14,274 bases of DNA from CAZWRK01 sp964635875 (lineage in GTDB: Bacteria > Pseudomonadota > Gammaproteobacteria > Burkholderiales > Aquaspirillaceae): the NCBI GenBank assembly GCA_964635875.1, contig CAZWRK010000106.1, positions 1 through 14,274 of the forward strand, read 5' to 3'. Below the pieces are notes generated by a model that was not told the DNA's origin, ran no database searches, and worked only from the letters and a program-made list of their open reading frames with translations. Positions within the stretch are counted from its first letter, which is position 1. Every line of letters starts with the position of its first letter. Shown here piece by piece: positions 1 through 5,976 of the stretch. Position numbers and translations under genes: made by a program.

Positions 1-629
1 TTAATTGCTGCTATGTTTGTTACAGCGCCGCCAACAACAAATGACTGACCAAACCTCTGCCCATCTCCATAGTTAGTGGATGTATACCAGCTGCCAGTGT
101 CTCCGCCTGGATCTCCATCATCAGTAGCTTGAGATTGGTCTAAAACATCAGCGTTTGAGCCTGGCAAAATTATATTTGCCATATCTTGGCCGTCACTAAA
201 CACTGTAATCTTAATAGAATCTTCACCGTCCTCAGACCCAGCATAACCAGCTTGTATCTTCTCAATGCGGCCGTTAAACATAAGCTTACCGTTTACATTA
301 AACTCGCTGAACTCGTACACCTTAATCTTGTGTCCATTTTTAATAGCAATGTCATCTTCATTTTCCGAGACAATCTGGGGTTGAGCCTCAGTTGTCAGTT
401 TTACACCGTCCTCGGTTGTTAGATACTTATTATCTTCGGTGATGATGTATGGCGGGAACTGACTTGTTACATCCATTGTGCGGGCGCACGTAATCTCTAT
501 CTGCGATCCTACTTTATTTATGGTGTGGGTATAACCGAATGCAGAGGATACATCCTGTAGCATGCCAAGATACGTCGCGCCATCGTACACCTTGTAATAG
601 TACTGTTTATGTAATACGGGGGCTGCCAT
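1..629 (-). CDS. Probable tail hub / Tal-like baseplate protein (3' part outside window)
   Basis: An open frame begins with ATG at 629, two bases after the TAA of the Dit-like gene, and stays open for 209 codons to the left edge, so the C-terminus is missing. The visible part is beta-rich. It contains a segment around residues 105-140 reading roughly 'VNGKLMFNGRIEKI...', like the 'operator-defined field: value, then G-R-I' strands of phage hub proteins (gp27/gp44/XkdQ-type). It ends in an acidic Gly/Asp-rich stretch near residues 165-180. In siphoviruses the gene after dit normally encodes the hub or tail-associated lysin, which supports this call by position. No Shine-Dalgarno is obvious before the ATG, so translation is probably coupled to the upstream gene. 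The family assignment is inference; a receptor-binding or other tip protein is possible. Confidence 0.6.
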   Translation of the reverse strand, partial: MAAPVLHKQYYYKVYDGATYLGMLQDVSSAFGYTHTINKVGSQIEITCARTMDVTSQFPPYIITEDNKYLTTEDGVKLTTEAQPQIVSENEDDIAIKNGHKIKVYEFSEFNVNGKLMFNGRIEKIQAGYAGSEDGEDSIKITVFSDGQDMANIILPGSNADVLDQSQATDDGDPGGDTGSWYTSTNYGDGQRFGQSFVVGGAVTNIAAI

Positions 630-631
630 AA

Positions 632-1408
632 TTATAGATACAGGGGCGTGTTCACCACTGTAATGTTAAACGTTCTTGTTGTTAGATTATCTAGGTAGGT
701 AAGAGTCTGCGATCCGTTTCCAAATAAAGGGAATGCCCCCTCAAAGTCGACTTCCGTACCGTTTACTTTCACGGTCTTGTTGGCACTATCTATCTCAACT
801 ACATCATTCGTCGCCCAGGTTCGTGTGATTTTAATCTGCTCACCCGTTGCGTTGTTGCCAACGGCAATGTATTTGTCTGTTCCACCAGTCAGCGCTGTAA
901 GAGTTATAGTCCATTTTGGTCGCTGCTCTGGCGCTGAACCTGGGAATGAGTAGCTGTCGTTATAGCTACTACTTGTACGCCCAGTCTCGCTAAGTACTGT
1001 GTTGTCTGATGTGGCCTGACCGAAAGGTTGTGAGCACAGGAATGTAACCTGGAAATTCGCAAAAGATAGGCCACCTGGACGATCGATGCGAACAGCTGTT
1101 GGTGTAGCTATGTAGCGACGCGTGCTGCCCGCATAGGCAATATCTAAATTCTTGTCCTTACCCACTAGATAGCCCCTGAACGTGTCCAGCTTGCTGTCTA
1201 AATCAGCTACAGATGATCCAGTAACCTTGCCGCTTATAGTTATTTCTTTGCTTGGGTATGAAACATAAGGTATGCGACTCTGGCTAGTGTGTGACAAAGC
1301 CATCGGTTTTGCATCAATTGTCGGTGAACTCTCGTGAGATATATCAGAGGTTATTATATTATCGGTCTGTAAACTATTGCTGTTGTAACTGATTGCTGTA
1401 CCCGCCAT
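632..1408 (-). CDS. Distal tail protein (Dit-like, siphovirus tail component)
   Basis: This 258-residue protein looks like a Dit: the hexameric ring at the tail tip that joins the tube to the hub or receptor-binding apparatus. Residues about 45-128 carry the N-terminal belt pattern, with 'EITISGKVTG' followed by a helix 'DLDSKLDTFRGYL' and a strand ending in 'FQVTFLCSQPFG'. Residues about 160-258 form the galectin-like second half, with 'DVVEIDSANKTVKVNG' then 'DFEGAFPLF' and 'GSQTLTYLD', which is the usual Dit C-terminal signature. The length fits classical Dit proteins (about 250). Its ATG overlaps the TAA of the tape measure gene by one base (TAATG), and a GAGGT sequence lies about 10 bases upstream. 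Position directly after the tape measure gene is the canonical dit position. Family assignment is from pattern recognition, not a search. Confidence 0.82.
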   Translation of the reverse strand: MAGTAISYNSNSLQTDNIITSDISHESSPTIDAKPMALSHTSQSRIPYVSYPSKEITISGKVTGSSVADLDSKLDTFRGYLVGKDKNLDIAYAGSTRRYIATPTAVRIDRPGGLSFANFQVTFLCSQPFGQATSDNTVLSETGRTSSSYNDSYSFPGSAPEQRPKWTITLTALTGGTDKYIAVGNNATGEQIKITRTWATNDVVEIDSANKTVKVNGTEVDFEGAFPLFGNGSQTLTYLDNLTTRTFNITVVNTPLYL

Positions 1409-3063
1409 TAGAAGCTACCTCGCACTGGGCTTAAACCCTTACTAAGCAGTAGGGTGTCTTGGTCGTTCTGAGCGAAGAATTCACGGACGGCTGCGTCGCC
1501 CTGCAGTACTAGCTGCTGAATGATGATTGAGGTCTTGCGACTGTTGTCGGTATAACCACTATTCCCGCCCAATGCTCTCTGTACCTTGTTTGCTGCAACT
1601 ATGCTACCACTACTGCCTGGCACAAATACTTCGGATGTTTTATTTAGGCTGCCGTCTGGGTTTTCACCGACAACAACAGGCTGGCCGCCTCTTACAGCAC
1701 CACCAGAAGCGTAACCAGGTAAGCCAAGACGATGTGCAGCTTCCTTGGCTCGAGCCTTTTGCTCGGGCGTACCATTGCGAATAAGATTAAAGATTTGTTT
1801 TTCACCTGCAGATCGCGAGGCTAGAACACGCTCATTCTCGCCATTCAATCTATCAAGCAAATCAAGAGTTTCTTTACCTTTAGCATATACAAGAGCTATT
1901 GCAGCAAGTGCTCCAGCGACTAACACTGTCATCGCTACAGGAGCTGCAACCATAGCAGCTGTTGCAGCTGTTTCTGAACGCATAGCGACCATAGAAGCCG
2001 TCCAAGCTGCAGCAGATCGTATGGCATTTGCTACCCATGCAGCTCCCGCTACACCAGCACTCCACGCCGCTGAGGCGCCTGTAGCCACTGCTGAGGCTGT
2101 CATGCTTGCCATAGAAGCTACCCATGCTGCAGATGTGCTTGCTGCGGTGGTAACCCATGTTAGCTGTAGGCCTGCGAGAGCAATGCGGCCATTGGCAATA
2201 AACGCCAACAACCCTCCTGTTGCTGTTAGAAGTGGGCCACCAAAAGCTAAAACATTAGCTGTAATTGTCTTTATAGGGCCGTCAGTGCCTAGTGCAGCCT
2301 GTGCAACACCAGCTAATTTCTGCTGGAAAGCGGTCATGATTGGCAGTGTTTGCGTTCCTATGGCTATTTTGAGGGCGTTCTGAGTGTCTTTGAGGTCTTT
2401 TTGGGCAGCAATGTAGTCTGCGACCTGTCCGACCGTCTGAGCGTTTAGTGTGAGGCCCAGCTCGTCCGCACGCTTCTGTAGCTTCTCAATCCCATCACTT
2501 CCCTGATTTAGTATTTTAAGCATATCCTTACCGCCCTTACCAAACAGCTGCATCGCGAGCGCAGTCTTTTCTGGGCCGTCTGGCATAGACTTAAACTTAT
2601 CGGCCGTTTCTAAAAGTATAGTGTTGAACTGTTTAGTTTTACCACTAGTGTCTTTAACGCTAACGCCAAGCTGGCCGAGGGCAGTTTTTGCTGGATCTGA
2701 CGCTTGTACTGTAGCAGTAATCTGCTTAGAAAATATACCGAAGTTCTTGCTGGTAGTTGCTGCATCCATTCCGAGACGACCAGTAACATATAGTAGGCGA
2801 GACGACTCTTCTGTTGCAATACCCGTTTCGCGCGTCATCTTCTTCGTATCCATTGCCGCCTGAACCGTATATTCAGTGGCGTTCTTTGCATAGGCAGTAA
2901 TTGCCACACCTGTAGCGCCTATAGCAGCAGCTGCAACATTTAAATTGCGCCTGGTATTGTCTGCTTTTGTGGATACATTATCAAGGTCTTTTTCGGTGTT
3001 CTTAATACCATTACCCTGTTGGGTAGACTTGATGGCGATATTTAGAACGGCGGTATCACTCAT
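1408..3063 (-). CDS. Tail tape measure protein
   Basis: A 551-residue tape measure protein, which fills the tail tube, sets tail length and is ejected during infection. The N-terminal half matches the TP901-type core: a helical start, a segment around residues 75-115 rich in 'TGIATEESSRLLYVTGRLG', and 'MPDGPEKTALAMQLFGKGGKDMLKILNQG' spread over residues 160-188. Residues about 280-395 are very rich in Ala with Trp at 303, 314, 334, 343 and 354, ending in hydrophobic segments (375-393). Near residues 448-489 is the common tape-measure C-terminal pattern with 'GYASGGAV', 'PVVVGE' and 'SEVFVPGSSGSIV'. Its ATG overlaps the TGA of the chaperone fusion frame (ATGA) and has no clear Shine-Dalgarno, suggesting coupled translation. 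It is short for a tape measure; at roughly 0.15 nm per residue it would imply a tail near 80 nm (inference). Confidence 0.92.
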   Translation of the reverse strand: MSDTAVLNIAIKSTQQGNGIKNTEKDLDNVSTKADNTRRNLNVAAAAIGATGVAITAYAKNATEYTVQAAMDTKKMTRETGIATEESSRLLYVTGRLGMDAATTSKNFGIFSKQITATVQASDPAKTALGQLGVSVKDTSGKTKQFNTILLETADKFKSMPDGPEKTALAMQLFGKGGKDMLKILNQGSDGIEKLQKRADELGLTLNAQTVGQVADYIAAQKDLKDTQNALKIAIGTQTLPIMTAFQQKLAGVAQAALGTDGPIKTITANVLAFGGPLLTATGGLLAFIANGRIALAGLQLTWVTTAASTSAAWVASMASMTASAVATGASAAWSAGVAGAAWVANAIRSAAAWTASMVAMRSETAATAAMVAAPVAMTVLVAGALAAIALVYAKGKETLDLLDRLNGENERVLASRSAGEKQIFNLIRNGTPEQKARAKEAAHRLGLPGYASGGAVRGGQPVVVGENPDGSLNKTSEVFVPGSSGSIVAANKVQRALGGNSGYTDNSRKTSIIIQQLVLQGDAAVREFFAQNDQDTLLLSKGLSPVRGSF

Positions 3064-3607
3064 AATTTGTTGGGCTTAGATGATTTCTTCTCGGCTGACT
3101 TGGCTCTTTCCTTCTGTGCCTTGTCGTACTCCCCTTCTGTAATCATTTTAACCCGTAGAAGCTCCAGGAACCAACTCGGATTAGATTTGTACTGACTGTG
3201 CGTCCATTTATAACGCTCACAGATTATCATCTCCCAGAGAAGAGAGTCGTTGTCGTTAACTAACCCTTTAGTTAAAAATACGGTTAGTCGCTTCTTGAAC
3301 TCAACTATTTTTTTTTAGGTAGAGGCTCAGTGATTTTATTGATCTGCGCTATAACTTCTTGGTAGTCACGAAGATCCATAGCCAACCACTTATCGACGAT
3401 GTCTTTATCATCGCCATCGATGGATAGAACAGCTATTTCGATAGTTTTGCGTGTTGCACGCTGAGTGCCAGTGAGCTTATCTTCATCAACAACCTCGTGT
3501 TGATAGTCTATTGTCTCTTGATCGAAACCAGTTAAAAAGCTTTTAATCACAACCTTGTGCTTCTGCACTGGTGTAGTAAATGAAACTGTATTATTACCTG
3601 TAGCCAT
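3060..3607 (-). CDS. Tail assembly chaperone G-T fusion made by -1 frameshift
   Basis: Between the short chaperone gene and the tape measure gene there is an open frame (3308 down to 3060) with no start codon near its beginning. It directly follows the nine-A run 3308-3316. A -1 shift on codons AAA AAA there would skip the TAG at 3305-3307 and continue as I-V-E-F-K-K-R-L..., giving 82 extra residues. The extension contains a 'WEMIICERYKW' segment, 'PSWFLELL', a charged helix, and a Lys-rich end. It terminates at TGA 3060-3062, overlapping the tape measure ATG. The fusion would be about 182 residues. This is the arrangement of lambda G/G-T: the T part binds the tape measure protein while the G part binds tube subunits. 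In the -1 frame a TAA sits immediately before the A run, so an upstream start is excluded. An internal ATG exists (GAG ATG ATA) but lacks a spaced Shine-Dalgarno. That frameshifting actually occurs is inference. Confidence 0.78.
3256..3275 (-). other. AT-rich hairpin downstream of the frameshift site
   Basis: On the coding strand an eight-base perfect inverted repeat, TTAACTAA / TTAGTTAA, with loop AGGG, begins about 32 bases after the A9 run. An overlapping alternative stem pairs ACTAACC (3282-3288) with GGTTAGT (3259-3265) and begins 19 bases after the run. Both are farther than the usual 5-9 base spacing of frameshift-stimulating structures, so a role is uncertain. Confidence 0.4.
3305..3607 (-). 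CDS. Tail assembly chaperone, short form (gpG-like)
   Basis: A 100-residue acidic alpha/beta protein that fits the short tail assembly chaperone placed between tube protein and tape measure genes in siphoviruses. It begins with a beta-rich segment ('NNTVSFTTPVQKHKVVIKSFL') followed by helical segments and ends with Pro-Leu-Pro and three lysines encoded by nine A residues before TAG. I place the start at ATG 3607, because GGAGG (3616-3620) lies eight bases upstream. The longer reading that begins with TTG at 3622 would start inside that ribosome binding site. The gene gap to the tube protein gene is 29 bases. No enzymatic motif is present, as expected for this poorly conserved family. The role rests mainly on position, size and the frameshift-ready 3' end. 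Confidence 0.8.
   Translation of the reverse strand: MATGNNTVSFTTPVQKHKVVIKSFLTGFDQETIDYQHEVVDEDKLTGTQRATRKTIEIAVLSIDGDDKDIVDKWLAMDLRDYQEVIAQINKITEPLPKKK
3308..3316 (-). promoter_or_regulatory. Slippery A9 run, probable -1 frameshift site
   Basis: On the coding strand nine consecutive A residues fall in frame as AAA AAA AAA just before TAG. This contains the A-AAA-AAA slippery heptamer in the correct phase for a -1 shift. Only the -1 frame is open downstream; the +1 frame meets TGA after one codon. One extra A added by RNA polymerase slippage on the same run would produce the same fused frame. Confidence 0.72.
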
Positions 3608-3615
3608 AGCGATAA

Positions 3616-3620
3616 CCTCC
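3616..3620 (-). promoter_or_regulatory. Ribosome binding site that fixes the chaperone start
   Basis: GGAGG on the coding strand, followed by eight bases and ATG at 3607. It overlaps the codons of the alternative TTG-started reading frame (start 3622), which argues that the shorter protein is the real one. Confidence 0.8.
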
Positions 3621-3636
3621 AAACACTATTTAATTG

Positions 3637-4830
3637 CTAAATTGATGAAACTGCGTTCAATACCTTTATGTCCATTGCTTGGCTGTCTGCAGCCTTGTAA
3701 TTGCTCTTGAAAACAAACTCGTGGTAAAGATACTCGGTGCTCTTCAAAGATGGCTTGCCACCTTCAGCTATGCGGAAATCATTTACTGTAATGCGAAGTT
3801 CGTAACCGCTCTCTGAGAAGTGTCGTATAACTAGTGCTCGCTGAGTCATAGCAATAAAACGCTGAACCTCCTGCGGATCATCGTAAAAGTGATTTAGCTC
3901 CACGCTAACGTCGGAATCTGTTCGTAGCAGCGCCGCAGGATCGTATGTGCCAGATCGGTGTGAACCACCTTCATCCTCAAAATTGTGAGTAAGTGTCCAG
4001 CCCTTTGTATCTTCCTCGGCTGCATAGTTAGCGGCAGTCAAAGCGTTAGCTGCAGTATCTGCAATACGATATTCGGTACGTGCCCACTGGAATGGTGTAA
4101 GAAGTGAGAAGCTTGGTGTCGCTGGCTTAATGGTAAGAATATCGCCAGATGCACCAGCTGTGACGTCTGTTGTTGTCGTTATGGTTGTTGCGGTAGGAAT
4201 ACTAGCAATCGTGAAGTTGATATAAGAATCGAGACTTACATCGTAAATCTGCATTGTATCACCGACAACAAGTCCCTTGGTAGGTGTTGGATCATAGGTA
4301 GTATCAAGAGTGATCGTGTATGGGTTTGTCCCTGTTGGAGTGCCAGCTAATGCTGCAGAGTGAAAAGCGCCAAGAGCAGAAGCCTGACACTTAAATAGCA
4401 TCTTGTTGTCATCTTTATCAGGGGTAATTTCGCTGATGCTAACGCCATAATATCGGTGTACGTGTCGGCCATTGGCGAAGTCGTAGGTGTAAGTTTTTGG
4501 ATCGGTAGCCGTAGATTCGCCAAAGGTGTGAGTGTACGGGCCACTGCCAGAGGTACTCGCTTTCGTAAAGATGTTATCAATAAGGTAACCGCAGGTGTTA
4601 GGCTCTGCCAGTACGGTGAAGCTACCGTTGTGCTCGCGCTGGCCTTGCACCATTTGATAGCGAGCGTGCTTGATGCCTACGATTGGAGCGTCCTCGTCCT
4701 CTCGCATATCAGTGGTGAAATCTTCCTCGTAAAGCGGAAAGTAAACGTTTGGTGTTACTGCTACACCTGGGGTAGATTCTTTTTTGCTGGCTAGGTAGCC
4801 CTTGTTTGCATACTGCTCTTTAAATGCCAT
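3637..4830 (-). CDS. Major tail tube protein with inserted domain
   Basis: A 397-residue protein immediately upstream of the chaperone and tape measure genes, the usual place of the tail tube subunit. The N-terminal part (1-155) has the pattern of tube proteins whose first strands read 'GYLASKKESTPGVAVTPN...FPLYEEDF', followed by a region with 'HNGSFTVLAEPNTCGYLI' (68-84). The C-terminal part (245-397) contains 'VSVELNHFYDD', 'RALVIRHF' and a terminal strand set that fits closure of the tube beta-barrel. Between them, residues about 161-240 are Thr/Ala-rich with 'GLVVGDTMQIYDVS' and 'TITTTTDVTAGASGDIL', which looks like a separate beta domain exposed on the tube surface. The ATG overlaps the previous stop (TAATG), with AAAGGT eight bases upstream. 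It would form the hexameric rings around the tape measure. No sheath gene accompanies it, so a non-contractile tail is likely. Confidence 0.8.
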   Translation of the reverse strand: MAFKEQYANKGYLASKKESTPGVAVTPNVYFPLYEEDFTTDMREDEDAPIVGIKHARYQMVQGQREHNGSFTVLAEPNTCGYLIDNIFTKASTSGSGPYTHTFGESTATDPKTYTYDFANGRHVHRYYGVSISEITPDKDDNKMLFKCQASALGAFHSAALAGTPTGTNPYTITLDTTYDPTPTKGLVVGDTMQIYDVSLDSYINFTIASIPTATTITTTTDVTAGASGDILTIKPATPSFSLLTPFQWARTEYRIADTAANALTAANYAAEEDTKGWTLTHNFEDEGGSHRSGTYDPAALLRTDSDVSVELNHFYDDPQEVQRFIAMTQRALVIRHFSESGYELRITVNDFRIAEGGKPSLKSTEYLYHEFVFKSNYKAADSQAMDIKVLNAVSSI

Positions 4831-4988
4831 TACTTCTTACCTTTCTCGTCCGTAGACTTTGGCTTTACCAGCTTAAGATTAGGGTTGTTGATTTCAATAT
4901 CAGAGGTAATAGTGCCTTTGGCTTCTACTACACCGACCCCGATGATTGTTAGCTCTTGGTCAGTCTCGTTCTTGTAGGTGTAACTCAT
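4830..4988 (-). CDS. Small conserved-position protein of unknown function
   Basis: A 52-residue protein lying between the terminator-like gene and the tube protein gene. It starts with ATG at 4988; the longer reading from TTG at 5054 overlaps the upstream gene by 35 bases and is not needed. Residues 1-40 form several likely beta strands ('YKNETDQELTIIGVGVVEAKGTI'), and the tail is Lys-rich and probably flexible. Ribosome binding is weak (GCGAG about ten bases upstream). Its TAA overlaps the tube ATG by one base, so the two are probably translationally coupled. I do not recognise the family. Small genes at this position often encode minor tail or tube-associated components, but no function should be assumed. 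Confidence 0.6.
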   Translation of the reverse strand: MSYTYKNETDQELTIIGVGVVEAKGTITSDIEINNPNLKLVKPKSTDEKGKK

Positions 4989-5019
4989 AATAATATACTC
5001 GCACTTTTTAATGGCGGGG

Positions 5020-5526
5020 TCAATCTCTATTAGGCACTTGAACGTTAGCCACAATAGTGGTGGTTAAATGCGCCTCTTGTGTTAGTGATTCCTCGGGTCG
5101 GATAATGATGTCGTAATTGATGGTACTGTCAAAACCAGGTGCTCCATCTTCCACTCCTAAATGGGTGCGCAATATACCCTGCACGCTTGCAGGAATATAT
5201 TTGCCCGTCTCTTTATCTCTACCCTCCATATAGAACTCGCACTTTTCTTTAGTAAGGGCTTCGTCTGGGGAGCCGTTAAAGTCGTCTTTCTTGTTGAACA
5301 CGAGTTTTATAATTACACGAGTGGTAACTTTATCGAATTGAGTCGGCCCTAGCTCGTTCTGGGTAGTTAGAGTGTCAACAATTATGCAAGGCATGAGGCT
5401 TTGGGGGATCTTGACTGGGTCGCCATAATATATAGCCTTGAATTCATCGGCCATATTAGCTTTGAGCATATCCAATATCTGACGAGCTACACTGGGTAAT
5501 GCATCTTTGAAAGCTTGGTTATCCAT
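5020..5526 (-). CDS. Probable tail terminator / tail completion protein
   Basis: A 168-residue protein in the slot between the gpG-like protein and the tube protein, where siphoviruses encode the tail terminator that caps the finished tube and presents it to the head. The architecture fits: an N-terminal helix ('FKDALPSVARQILDMLKANM'), then strand-rich blocks including 'PCIIVDTL' (46-53), 'TTRVIIKLVFNKKDDF', and a C-terminal strand ending the protein. A helix with 'GILRTHLG' lies near residues 117-124. The start ATG at 5526 overlaps the preceding gene by eight bases and is preceded by GAAGG with a six-base spacer. Terminator proteins diverge strongly in sequence, so this is based on size, predicted fold and position; a minor capsid or head completion role is the alternative. 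Confidence 0.62.
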   Translation of the reverse strand: MDNQAFKDALPSVARQILDMLKANMADEFKAIYYGDPVKIPQSLMPCIIVDTLTTQNELGPTQFDKVTTRVIIKLVFNKKDDFNGSPDEALTKEKCEFYMEGRDKETGKYIPASVQGILRTHLGVEDGAPGFDSTINYDIIIRPEESLTQEAHLTTTIVANVQVPNRD

Positions 5527-5974
5527 TTTCTACCTTCTCCTTGACGTACTTCTCTACTATACCAGTAACTATACGTTGTCGAGCGTTGTCGAACAACATC
5601 ATCACGCGCTGCGGGTTATTACCCATGCCCAGTTGATGCCATTTAAATAAATCCTCTGAGCTATTCCATATTTTAAGCTCGTCTTTTGATGACTTATAGG
5701 TAAAACTCTTTGCTAAAGTGCCGTCGCCAACAAGTATAGGCCTACCACCACCCCATTTTTCAGCTTTACGTTTTGCATAATCAGGTGTTAGCGCAGGCCA
5801 TGCTGTGCCATAGATACTTCCGCGCGAAGCAAAAGGAACTGTGCTATAGAACTTGGTAAGGGCTTCACCGCTTGCTTTAAAGGGCACCGCCATGTTGTTT
5901 AAATCTACATCTAATTTACGAAGTCGCTCTAGGACTTCTTTGCCGCCAGTGACTGTTACAGTCATCTCTACCAT
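5519..5974 (-). CDS. Mu gpG-like virion morphogenesis protein
   Basis: A 151-residue protein matching the phage virion morphogenesis family (Mu gpG / Phage_tail_S group, related in role to HK97 gp10). An N-terminal beta-helix segment with 'GGKEVLERLRKLDVDLNNM' is followed by the diagnostic block at about residues 53-90. There 'GTAWPALTPDYAKRKAEKW' precedes 'RPILVGDGTLAKSF', the 'W..L...Y...K...iL..G.L..S' signature. Later 'FKWHQLGMGNNPQRVMM' matches the 'HQ.G....P.R' motif. These proteins act in head completion and head-tail joining. The gene overlaps the terminator-like gene by eight bases and starts two bases after the adaptor stop, consistent with a tightly coupled operon. No strong Shine-Dalgarno precedes the ATG. 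Confidence 0.85.
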   Translation of the reverse strand: MVEMTVTVTGGKEVLERLRKLDVDLNNMAVPFKASGEALTKFYSTVPFASRGSIYGTAWPALTPDYAKRKAEKWGGGRPILVGDGTLAKSFTYKSSKDELKIWNSSEDLFKWHQLGMGNNPQRVMMLFDNARQRIVTGIVEKYVKEKVENG

Positions 5975-5976
5975 AA

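Noticed and set aside
1980..2160. Repeated motifs in the tape measure gene as a CRISPR-like array
   Set aside because: The repeats are imperfect, irregularly spaced and fully coding. There are no spacer-repeat units or cas genes.
1745..2383. Ala-rich 212-residue plus-strand ORF
   Set aside because: It is the antisense shadow of the Ala-rich part of the tape measure gene. Its composition comes from GCN/GCA codons read in reverse, and it has no Shine-Dalgarno or operon context.
3608..3622. Upstream TTG start for the tail assembly chaperone
   Set aside because: The TTG overlaps the GGAGG that serves the ATG at 3607, so the ribosome binding site would be inside the coding sequence. The ATG start is better supported.
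4989..5054. Upstream TTG start for the 52-residue gene
   Set aside because: It would overlap the preceding terminator-like gene by 35 bases with no ribosome binding site, and it adds a Cys-rich leader unlike the rest of the protein.
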